A DNA stretch of 64,000 bases, taken from the NCBI RefSeq assembly GCF_002362255.1, contig NZ_LPVV01000023.1:1-64000 (forward strand). Reading direction: 5' to 3'. The notes beneath the pieces are model-generated. The model searched no databases, was not told the origin of the DNA, and saw only the letters and a program-made list of their open reading frames with translations. This DNA is from Microbacterium sp. SZ1 (GTDB taxonomy: Bacteria; Actinomycetota; Actinomycetes; Actinomycetales; Microbacteriaceae). The translations under genes were made by a program, and so were the position numbers. Shown here one piece after another: positions 1 through 5,936 of the stretch (within the stretch, counting starts at the first letter, position 1; each line of letters opens with the position of its first letter).

Positions 1-675
1 CACGCGCAGAAGCGTCATGATGCGTTCGCGGCGGCGGTGGGAATCGCGGCCCGGCATGCGGAGATGCCGTCCCTGGGTGGGGCGGCGCCCACCCTGGTCG
101 TGACCGTGGATGCGAAAGACCTGGCCGCGAACACCGGCAGGGCGCGCCTGCCCGGTTCGGACGCGACGATCCCGACCGCCGCGGCGGTGCATACGGCGTG
201 TTCGGGGGTGATCCAGCGGGTGGTGGTCGATGAGGGGCGGATCGTGGGGATCACGGTCGCCGATCGGGTGTTCACGGTGCATCAGCGGAGGGCGATCATC
301 GCCCGCGACACCGAGTGCCTCATCCCCGGCTGTCACGTGCCGGCGGCATGGTGTGAGATCCACCACGTCACCGCACACGCCCAGGGTGGGCCGACCTCCA
401 CCGACAACGGGGTGCCGTTGTGCTGGTGGCACCACCGCTCCCTCGACTCCTCCGGGTGGGAGATCCGCATGAACAACGGCACGCCCCAAGTCCGCGGACC
501 CGCCTGGTGGGACCCCACCCACCACTGGCACACACCCACCCACACCACGAAACCCCTCCACAGATCACCGACGAAGCCACCGCACCACAAACCACACGAG
601 CAACCGCAGCTGCTGCCGGTCCGCAAGGACCCGGGCAGAGCGGCCGTCGACGAGGTGCTGTCACGCACCGGGTGA
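1..675 (+). CDS. DUF222/HNH endonuclease domain protein, 3' part only
   Basis: The frame is open from the first base of the window, so the gene begins upstream and only its C-terminal ~224 codons are here. The visible part ends in an HNH nuclease module: a CLIPGC zinc-type cysteine pair, the catalytic IHHVTAHAQGG stretch and the LCWWHH closing motif, followed by a basic, proline- and histidine-rich tail. Multi-copy DUF222+HNH proteins are common in Microbacteriaceae; their biological role is unsettled. It converges on the response regulator gene. The nuclease fold is well supported; the target is unknown. Confidence 0.85.
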   Translation, partial: HAQKRHDAFAAAVGIAARHAEMPSLGGAAPTLVVTVDAKDLAANTGRARLPGSDATIPTAAAVHTACSGVIQRVVVDEGRIVGITVADRVFTVHQRRAIIARDTECLIPGCHVPAAWCEIHHVTAHAQGGPTSTDNGVPLCWWHHRSLDSSGWEIRMNNGTPQVRGPAWWDPTHHWHTPTHTTKPLHRSPTKPPHHKPHEQPQLLPVRKDPGRAAVDEVLSRTG

Positions 676-763
676 GCGCCGCCCGATTGGTGACCGCGAT
701 CAGCTTCCGGAGAGCGAGTCGTTCAGCGCAACGATTCCGGCCTTGAACCCGGGCGGAGTCGCC

Positions 764-1417
764 TCAGCGGAACTCGACGAGACCGGCCTGGGCCGCCGTC
801 ACCAGAATCTGCACCCGGTCGCGCACATGCCACTTCGACATGATGCGGCCCAGATGCGCCTTCACGGTGCCCTCCGACACGATCAGCGAGCGGGCGATCT
901 CGGCATTCGACATGCCCTGGGCGAGCCGGTCCAGCACCTCGCGCTCGCGCTCCGTCAGCTCCTCCAGCGTTCCGTCCCCTGCCACCGGTTCCGTGTCGCG
1001 CACGTGCTTGATGAGCAGCGACGCGATCCGCGGCGACAGTGAGCTCTGACCGCTGTACACCTCGCGCACGGCCGCGACGATGCTCGCCGCACTCGAATCC
1101 TTGAGCATGTAGCCCGACGCCCCTGCGCTCAGCATCGGCAGAACGGTGTCGCTGCCGTCGAGTGTCGTCACCGCGAGGACGCGGATCTCCGGCCAGCGCT
1201 CAGCGATCACGGCCGTGGCTTCGATGCCGTTCATCTCCGGCATCTGCACGTCCATCATCACGACGTCGGGGCGCTCGCGCTCTACCGTGTCGATTCCCTC
1301 GAGACCTGTCTCGGCTTCGGCGATCACGGTGATCTCGGGGTCGCGAGACACGAAGTGAGAGAGGGCAGAGCGCACGAGTGGATCATCGTCGACGATCACG
1401 ACACGGATTTCCGGCAT
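764..1417 (-). CDS. NarL/FixJ-type response regulator
   Basis: Cytoplasmic two-component transcription regulator of 217 residues, the usual family length. The receiver domain (about 1-120) has the acidic pocket D10/D11, phospho-acceptor D56 in VVMMDVQMP, T84/T85 and K106. The C-terminal LuxR-type helix-turn-helix begins at LTEREREVLDRLAQG (about 152) with recognition helix near SEGTVKAHLGRI. It diverges from the peptide gene and histidine kinase at 1566-2914, its obvious partner. The start is supported by a -10 hexamer TAGGCT exactly 6 nt upstream of the ATG (leaderless). A palindrome 39 bp upstream could be its own binding site. Confidence 0.93.
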   Translation of the reverse strand: MPEIRVVIVDDDPLVRSALSHFVSRDPEITVIAEAETGLEGIDTVERERPDVVMMDVQMPEMNGIEATAVIAERWPEIRVLAVTTLDGSDTVLPMLSAGASGYMLKDSSAASIVAAVREVYSGQSSLSPRIASLLIKHVRDTEPVAGDGTLEELTEREREVLDRLAQGMSNAEIARSLIVSEGTVKAHLGRIMSKWHVRDRVQILVTAAQAGLVEFR

Positions 1418-1423
1418 GGAGGA

Positions 1424-1429
1424 AGCCTA
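1424..1429 (-). promoter_or_regulatory. -10 box of leaderless response regulator promoter
   Basis: On the minus strand TAGGCT lies 6 nt before the ATG at 1417, the spacing seen for many starts in this window. Confidence 0.6.
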
Positions 1430-1455
1430 CCTGTGGCGAGCCGAACCACGAAGGA

Positions 1456-1471
1456 CTAGACGTTCGTCTAG
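1456..1471. promoter_or_regulatory. Candidate operator of the two-component system
   Basis: Perfect inverted repeat CTAGACG-TT-CGTCTAG (7-bp arms, 2-bp spacer), followed by a further TCTAG half-site at 1477-1481. It lies upstream of the predicted response-regulator -10 and about 95 bp before the peptide start, so it could serve both directions. NarL/LuxR-type regulators bind palindromes of this size; binding is inferred. A CTAGACG half-site recurs near 2894 in the 3' end of the kinase gene. Confidence 0.5.
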
Positions 1472-1518
1472 CGAGGTCTAGCCGAAAAGCAGATGTGCCG
1501 ACTCTGTCTTCACCGAGA

Positions 1519-1532
1519 TGATGAATACATCA
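1519..1532. promoter_or_regulatory. Inverted repeat upstream of peptide gene
   Basis: TGATG-AATA-CATCA, 5-bp perfect arms with a 4-bp spacer, 34 bp before the peptide start codon in an A+T-rich stretch. It could overlap the peptide promoter or be a second regulator site. Function is not shown by sequence alone. Confidence 0.3.
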
Positions 1533-1550
1533 CTAATCAAAAGTACAACT

Positions 1551-1559
1551 TAGGAGGTG
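1551..1559 (+). promoter_or_regulatory. Near-perfect Shine-Dalgarno for the 14-aa peptide
   Basis: TAGGAGGTG matches the 16S anti-Shine-Dalgarno almost completely and sits 6 nt before the ATG at 1566. It is the strongest ribosome-binding site I see in the window and the main reason to accept so short a gene. Confidence 0.75.
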
Positions 1560-1565
1560 AATTCA

Positions 1566-1610
1566 ATGGGCTTTTGGAACGCAGTCGGAAAGATGTTTGG
1601 CTTCTTTTGA
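1566..1610 (+). CDS. Putative 14-residue aromatic peptide of the two-component locus
   Basis: Fourteen codons encode MGFWNAVGKMFGFF, ending TGA. The peptide has five aromatic residues, one lysine and no cleavable leader, so it would be amphipathic or membrane-seeking as made. The gene sits between a divergent response regulator and a histidine kinase whose start is only 33 nt downstream. The local sequence is about 39% G+C (1501-1620), far below its surroundings. Together these suggest a pheromone, membrane-stress peptide or short bacteriocin sensed by or controlling the kinase. A regulatory upstream ORF for the kinase is the main alternative. I do not recognise a family. Confidence 0.6.
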   Translation: MGFWNAVGKMFGFF

Positions 1611-1642
1611 TAACTTACCTGGAAAATAGAAGATACTGAAGC

Positions 1643-2914
1643 ATGGCCTTCCGTCTTTCTCGCAACGCTTCTTCCAGCGCTGCTCGCCTCGACAGGGGCG
1701 AGAGAGCTACCGTCATCGAACGGATAGCCGTCCTCGGGATCGTCGGGACGATCGTCGTCATCAACGCCGTCGTGGCATTCACATCTCCGGATGTGGAACC
1801 GCTCGCGGCTGTGATCGGCGTCGTATCCACGGCAGTGCTCGCACTTTTTCTCTGGTCCCCTCTCATCGCGGTGTGCGGCCTCGTGGCCGTCTTCGCACTC
1901 TCCTTCCTCGTGGGAATCGAGTCAGAGAGCCTGATCCTCCTCGCCGTCGCCGCGGGGTTGGTGGTTCGTCTCGGCTGGACGTCCCTCGTCATGGTCTACG
2001 CGGGTGTCTTCCTGCTCGCGACCGCTCTCGTAGCGGTGGGTGTGAACGCGGATCCGATCAACGTCGGCGTCTATCTGATCGCCGCCGTGGTCTCCAGCAT
2101 CATCGGATACGCATTGCGGCTCGCCTTCGCCCGAGGGCGCCGACTCGAGGTGGAACTGGCCGAGAAGGCAGAACAGGAACGACAGGCGGTTCTCGCCGAG
2201 CGACGATGGATCGCCGGCGAGTTGCACGACAGCATCGCCCACCACCTCACGGTGGTGTCACTGCACGTGCAGATGCTGGACGACGCGGATGCGAGTCCGG
2301 CATCGCAGGAGGCGATCCGCATCGCAGCGCGCAAAGCGATGACGGACCTCCGTTTCGTGATCGATCTCGCCGACGACGGACCCCGAGCGGCGGGGATGCC
2401 GGCGGGAGACCTCGCCGCATCGATCGATGAGGCGTCTGAGGAATTCGAGTCCGCAGGGCATACCGTCCTGCTCGAGGGCGACCCCGCGGACGAGCGGATC
2501 CCGCGCGCGGCGGAGATCATCTTCGCGCGCATCGTGCGCGAAGCCGCGACCAACGCCCTCAAGTACGCCGGAGCAGGCAGGATCGACATCCGCCTCGACG
2601 TGACCGACGACGCCGCGAGCCTCTCCATCAGCAGCCCGCTCGCCGCCACCCCGCGGCGCGAGCTCTCTTCCAGCCGCACCGGCATCGGTCGGATGGCCGA
2701 GCGCGTCCTCGGTGCGAGCGGGGAATTCAGCGCGGGCGAGTCCGACGGACGCTGGGTCGTCGCAGCCCGCCTGCCTATCGCACGTCAGGCGCGCGCCGAA
2801 GACGAGGCGCTCGCACCAGGCGCAGTCCTCGACTCCGCGAAGCCGATAGAGTCCTCGGAGAGCACTCGTCCCGAGCCCCGGATCCTCCGGAGAACTAGAC
2901 GAAAGTCCACGTAA
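1643..2914 (+). CDS. Membrane sensor histidine kinase (HisKA_3 type)
   Basis: Sensor kinase of 423 residues that should phosphorylate the divergent response regulator. About six hydrophobic helices fill residues 24-160 with almost no extracytoplasmic loops, typical of sensors of membrane-embedded or small hydrophobic ligands. The dimerisation/H-box ERRWIAGELHDSIAHHLT carries H195, and the HATPase N-box includes N304 in REAATNALKYAG. The usual D-x-G-x-G loop is replaced by SISSPLAATPRREL, although the later TGIGRMAERV segment is kept. The basic, acidic-rich tail after 380 is unstructured. The start lacks a good Shine-Dalgarno, so translation may depend on the peptide ORF upstream. Confidence 0.9.
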   Translation: MAFRLSRNASSSAARLDRGERATVIERIAVLGIVGTIVVINAVVAFTSPDVEPLAAVIGVVSTAVLALFLWSPLIAVCGLVAVFALSFLVGIESESLILLAVAAGLVVRLGWTSLVMVYAGVFLLATALVAVGVNADPINVGVYLIAAVVSSIIGYALRLAFARGRRLEVELAEKAEQERQAVLAERRWIAGELHDSIAHHLTVVSLHVQMLDDADASPASQEAIRIAARKAMTDLRFVIDLADDGPRAAGMPAGDLAASIDEASEEFESAGHTVLLEGDPADERIPRAAEIIFARIVREAATNALKYAGAGRIDIRLDVTDDAASLSISSPLAATPRRELSSSRTGIGRMAERVLGASGEFSAGESDGRWVVAARLPIARQARAEDEALAPGAVLDSAKPIESSESTRPEPRILRRTRRKST

Positions 2915-2997
2915 GATCTCGACGTTCGACGGTGTTCCATGGTGCATCTGGCCGCCTACCTTGGTAGTACCCCAGAAATAGCGCATCCCCAGCGCTG

Positions 2998-3047
2998 TGA
3001 TCGCGAGCGCGATCCTTGGAATCTGATCCCCATCGCGCTCGCGATCA
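2998..3047. terminator. Long perfect hairpin between convergent genes
   Basis: Arms of 16 bp (2998-3013 and 3032-3047, TGATCGCGAGCGCGAT and its complement) around an 18-nt loop. It lies between the 3' ends of the kinase and the GntR gene, the position expected of a bidirectional terminator, but it lacks a T-tract. A second small hairpin follows immediately. The rest of 2915-3123 shows no supportable gene. Confidence 0.5.
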
Positions 3048-3064
3048 GCTTCTCAGCGAGAAGC
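3048..3064. repeat. Small hairpin next to the 16-bp palindrome
   Basis: GCTTCTC-AGC-GAGAAGC, perfect 7-bp arms and 3-nt loop, directly abutting the larger palindrome. Probably part of the same termination structure. Confidence 0.4.
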
Positions 3065-3123
3065 CCCGCTTCGACAAGAAGGTCTGCGTCCGCCGAGAAG
3101 TGCGACGTCTCGGCCTTCCCGTG

Positions 3124-3867
3124 TCAGCCTCCCACTGCCCGCATGTAGTGGCCATCCGTCGAAATGCCGGACGCTGCGACGGTGAAGCGCACGACCTCGC
3201 TCAGGTACCTGTCCTCCGACGCCTCGAAGATCCGTCCCTCGGCATCGCGTGAGATGCGGCTGAGTCGCAGGATCGGCGACCCCTGTGCCACGCGCAGAAG
3301 TGCGGCATCCTGATCGTCGGCCGCCACCGCATCGATCTGATGCTCCAAGCCGACGATGGGATGACCGATCGACGCCAGATATTCCGTGATCGAGATCTCG
3401 TCGGTGTTGACCTGGAAGAGGCGTCGGCCCGGGACTTCCGTATAGAAGAGTCGCTCGAGCATGGTCGGACGTCCATTCAGCAGCCGCAGCCGTACGACGC
3501 TGACGATGGTGTCGTCGGGTGCGACGCCCAGCAGCTCGGCGCGTTCACCGGCTCGTCGCAGGCTGAGCTCCTGAGTCTCGGCGCCGGGCGTGACGCCGAG
3601 ATCACGCGCCCAGCGGGTGAAAGGCACCGAGACGTCCACGGCCTGATTCGCTTTGACCGCCACCACACGCGCCGGGCGTCCGCGGCCGGTCTCGATCAGT
3701 CCTTCTGCGCGGAGCCGAGCCAGGGCGTTGCGGATCGGCCCACGAGACGTCCGCCACCGCTCGGCCAGTTCCGCCTCGGTCGGAACGTCGTCTCCGGGGC
3801 GCAGGGCCCCCGAGGTGATCTGCTCGCGCAGCTCGTCGGCGATCTGGGTGTACACAGCTTCTGCCAC
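3124..3867 (-). CDS. GntR/HutC-type regulator of the phosphonate operon
   Basis: DNA-binding repressor of 247 residues. The N-terminal winged helix (about 1-70) contains TSGALRPGDDVPTEAELAER and a recognition helix in SRGPIRNALARLRAEG; the rest is a UTRA effector domain ending with the usual LSRISRDAEGRIFE-DRYL pattern. It is transcribed away from the phnD operon, the normal arrangement for a local repressor, with a palindrome at 3967-3978 between them. The GTG start is fixed by TAGTAT six nt upstream (leaderless). The ligand is presumably the transported phosphonate or its breakdown product (inference). Confidence 0.9.
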   Translation of the reverse strand: MAEAVYTQIADELREQITSGALRPGDDVPTEAELAERWRTSRGPIRNALARLRAEGLIETGRGRPARVVAVKANQAVDVSVPFTRWARDLGVTPGAETQELSLRRAGERAELLGVAPDDTIVSVVRLRLLNGRPTMLERLFYTEVPGRRLFQVNTDEISITEYLASIGHPIVGLEHQIDAVAADDQDAALLRVAQGSPILRLSRISRDAEGRIFEASEDRYLSEVVRFTVAASGISTDGHYMRAVGG

Positions 3868-3873
3868 ATAGGC

Positions 3874-3879
3874 ATACTA
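3874..3879 (-). promoter_or_regulatory. -10 box of GntR gene
   Basis: Minus-strand TAGTAT 6 nt before the GTG start at 3867. The adjoining AGGCATACT resembles part of the operator at 3967 and could allow autorepression. Confidence 0.5.
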
Positions 3880-3966
3880 CTTGGCGACTCCCGTCGACGA
3901 GGGCTTGTTCGGCGCGAGTTCATTCGGGCAAACCGCGGGTGAACGACCACTGAACTCTTCCAAGTT

Positions 3967-3978
3967 AGGTACATACCT
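3967..3978. promoter_or_regulatory. Candidate GntR operator before phnD
   Basis: AGGTA-CA-TACCT, a perfect 5-2-5 palindrome located 62 bp upstream of the phnD start in the divergent promoter region. Size and position fit HutC-subfamily repressor sites. Confidence 0.5.
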
Positions 3979-4040
3979 CAGGCCCTCCGGTGTCAGAGTT
4001 GCTCTTGGATCACTCCCCCTCACACCTCCGAAAGGTCCTC

Positions 4041-4964
4041 ATGAAGCTTCGCGCTCTCTCCGTCCTCGCCGGCGCCGCCGTTCTCGCGCTCGGCCTCGCT
4101 GCCTGTTCCGGCAGCGCCGAGGCGACCGGCTCCGACACCGCCGCGTCATCCGGCAGCGGATTCGCAGTCGACGAGAACACGCTCGTCTTCGGCGTCGTTC
4201 CCGACTCGGTCGACACCGAGACCAACTATCAGCCGCTCATGGACTACATCTCAGAGATCACCGGCAAGACCGTCGAGTACCACGAGTCGACCGACTACGC
4301 CGCGCTCATCGAGGCCGCCGTCGCAGGCAAGGTCGACGTCGCCTCGTTCTCGGGTTTCACCTACGTCACCGCCACGAACAACGGTGCCAAGCTGACCCCG
4401 ATCTCCTCCATCGTCACCGAGGAGGGTCAGGAGCCCGGCTACTACTCGCAGGCCATCGTGCCGGCGGACAGCGACATCTCCAGCATCGAGGACTTCAAGG
4501 GCAAGAAGGTCTGCTTCGTCGACCCGTCGTCGACCTCGGGGTACCTCTTCCCGTCCTACAACCTCATCGAGGCGGGCATCGACCCGAAGACCGACATCAC
4601 CCCCGTCTTCGCGGGCAAGCACGATGTCAGCGTGCAGAAGGTCGGCGAGGGCGTCGAATGCGAGGTGGGCTTCGCCGAGGACTCCGAGGTCGAGAAGTCC
4701 GATGCCGTCAAGGTCATCGACGAGACGATGGTGCCCGGCGCGCCGCTCGTCTACTCGTCGACTCTCCCCGAGGACGTCGCGCAGGAGCTGATCGACGGCC
4801 TGGGCGAGATCACGATCGACGACATCATCGCCGCCGGCATCGACGGCGCCGACACCGACTCGTTCCGCAGCGTCTTCTACGGCACGAAGCCTGTCGACGA
4901 CGCGTACTACGACCTCATCCGCGACATCTGCGAAGAGACCGAAGCCGAGCAGTGCCAGGCCTGA
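4041..4964 (+). CDS. phnD: PhnD-like phosphonate-binding lipoprotein
   Basis: Extracytoplasmic solute receptor of an ABC importer, 307 residues. The ATG at 4041 gives a proper lipoprotein signal: basic MKLR, a hydrophobic core and the lipobox LAAC (lipidated cysteine near 21). Upstream in-frame codons would bury the signal. The mature part is a PhnD/type-2 periplasmic fold: ENTLVFGVVPD, YHESTDYAALIEAAVAGKVDVASFSG and the segment GKKVCFVDPSSTSGYLFP are typical phosphonate/phosphate-binding signatures. It is the first gene of the operon and is separated from phnC by a palindromic repeat that may raise its relative expression. Exact ligand is inferred to be an aminophosphonate. Confidence 0.92.
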   Translation: MKLRALSVLAGAAVLALGLAACSGSAEATGSDTAASSGSGFAVDENTLVFGVVPDSVDTETNYQPLMDYISEITGKTVEYHESTDYAALIEAAVAGKVDVASFSGFTYVTATNNGAKLTPISSIVTEEGQEPGYYSQAIVPADSDISSIEDFKGKKVCFVDPSSTSGYLFPSYNLIEAGIDPKTDITPVFAGKHDVSVQKVGEGVECEVGFAEDSEVEKSDAVKVIDETMVPGAPLVYSSTLPEDVAQELIDGLGEITIDDIIAAGIDGADTDSFRSVFYGTKPVDDAYYDLIRDICEETEAEQCQA

Positions 4965-4977
4965 TGCCCCTTTCCGC

Positions 4978-5053
4978 TCGTTGAGCGAGCGCGGCGAGAC
5001 GAAACGCGTCTGCAGGCACGTTTCGTCTCGTCGCTTCGCTCCTCGCTCGACGA
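4978..5053. repeat. Palindromic dispersed repeat between phnD and phnC
   Basis: Two half-elements head to head. The outer arms TCGTTGAGCGAG (4978-4989) and CTCGCTCGACGA (5042-5053) pair with one mismatch; inner arms CGAGACGAAACG (4995-5006) and CGTTTCGTCTCG (5019-5030) pair perfectly around a 12-nt loop. A single half-element recurs at 19928-19965. It resembles REP-type elements and could block 3' exonucleases or partly terminate after phnD. Confidence 0.7.
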
Positions 5054-5081
5054 CCGGGTTCGATGACCACAGGAGAAACCC

Positions 5082-5936
5082 ATGAACACGGCATCCGATG
5101 CCCTGATCCGCCTTGACGGCGTGACCAAGACCTTCGGCTCGACCACCGCTTTACGTGGAGCATCGCTGCAGGTCGCGCGCGGCGAGATCGTCGTCCTCCT
5201 CGGCCTCTCCGGCTCCGGCAAGTCGACCCTGCTGCGGCACCTCGACGGCCTCGAGCTCCCCACCTCCGGGACGGTGGAGGTGCTGGGGTCCCAGGTTCCG
5301 ACGCTGAAGGGCAAGGCACTGCGCGCGCTGCGCCGTCGGGTCGGGTTCATCTTCCAGCAGTTCGAACTCGTGCCCTCGCTCACGGTGCTCGAGAACGTGC
5401 TGACCGGGTCGCTCTCCACGGTGCGCGGCCCGCGCCTCGGCCTCTGGGGGTACTCGAAGGCGGCCAAGCTGCGTGCCCTCGAACACCTCGACCGGGTCGG
5501 CCTGCTCGACCGCGCCTATCAGCGCAGCGACACCCTGTCTGGCGGACAGCAGCAGCGCGTCGCGATCGCCCGCGCTCTCATGCAGAAGCCCGACATCCTG
5601 CTCGCCGATGAGCCCGTCGCCTCGCTGGACCCCGAGTCCAGCGAGCAGGTCATGGCGCTGATCCGCCAGATCGCCGCGGACGAGGGGCTCACGGTCGTCT
5701 GCAGCCTGCACCAGGTCGACCTCGCGATCTCCTGGGCCGACCGGATCGTGGGCCTGCGCCACGGCGAGATCGTGCGCGACACCCCCACCACCGCTCTCAC
5801 GAAGACCGAGGTCATGGAGATCTACGGGCGAGTCGCCACGACCACCGCCGAGCTTCGAGCCGTGCAGGACGAACTGGCGGACGCGGCGCTCGCGGATGCG
5901 GCAACGCCGGATGCCGTGAAGGTGACCACGCCGTGA
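5082..5936 (+). CDS. phnC: Phosphonate ABC transporter ATPase
   Basis: Cytoplasmic ATPase of the importer, 284 residues. Walker A GLSGSGKST (about 41-49), Q-loop FIFQQFELVPSLTVLENVL, signature LSGGQQQRVAIARAL and Walker B DILLADEPVASLD are all intact, and the H-loop is CSLHQ. The PhnC-type insert after the Q-loop (GSLSTVRGPRLGLWG) is present. The RBS AGGAG lies just before the ATG. The last codons overlap phnE by 4 nt, implying translational coupling. A short alanine-rich tail after about 255 is probably disordered. Confidence 0.95.
   Translation: MNTASDALIRLDGVTKTFGSTTALRGASLQVARGEIVVLLGLSGSGKSTLLRHLDGLELPTSGTVEVLGSQVPTLKGKALRALRRRVGFIFQQFELVPSLTVLENVLTGSLSTVRGPRLGLWGYSKAAKLRALEHLDRVGLLDRAYQRSDTLSGGQQQRVAIARALMQKPDILLADEPVASLDPESSEQVMALIRQIAADEGLTVVCSLHQVDLAISWADRIVGLRHGEIVRDTPTTALTKTEVMEIYGRVATTTAELRAVQDELADAALADAATPDAVKVTTP

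Noticed and set aside
1..675. Group II intron or homing endonuclease from the HNH motif
   Set aside because: The HNH is at the C-terminus of a DUF222-type protein, a common chromosomal family in these bacteria, and no intron structure is visible.
2939..3148. 69-codon frame in the kinase-GntR gap
   Set aside because: It spans the 16-bp hairpin arms and overlaps the end of the GntR gene; no ribosome-binding site or recognisable protein.
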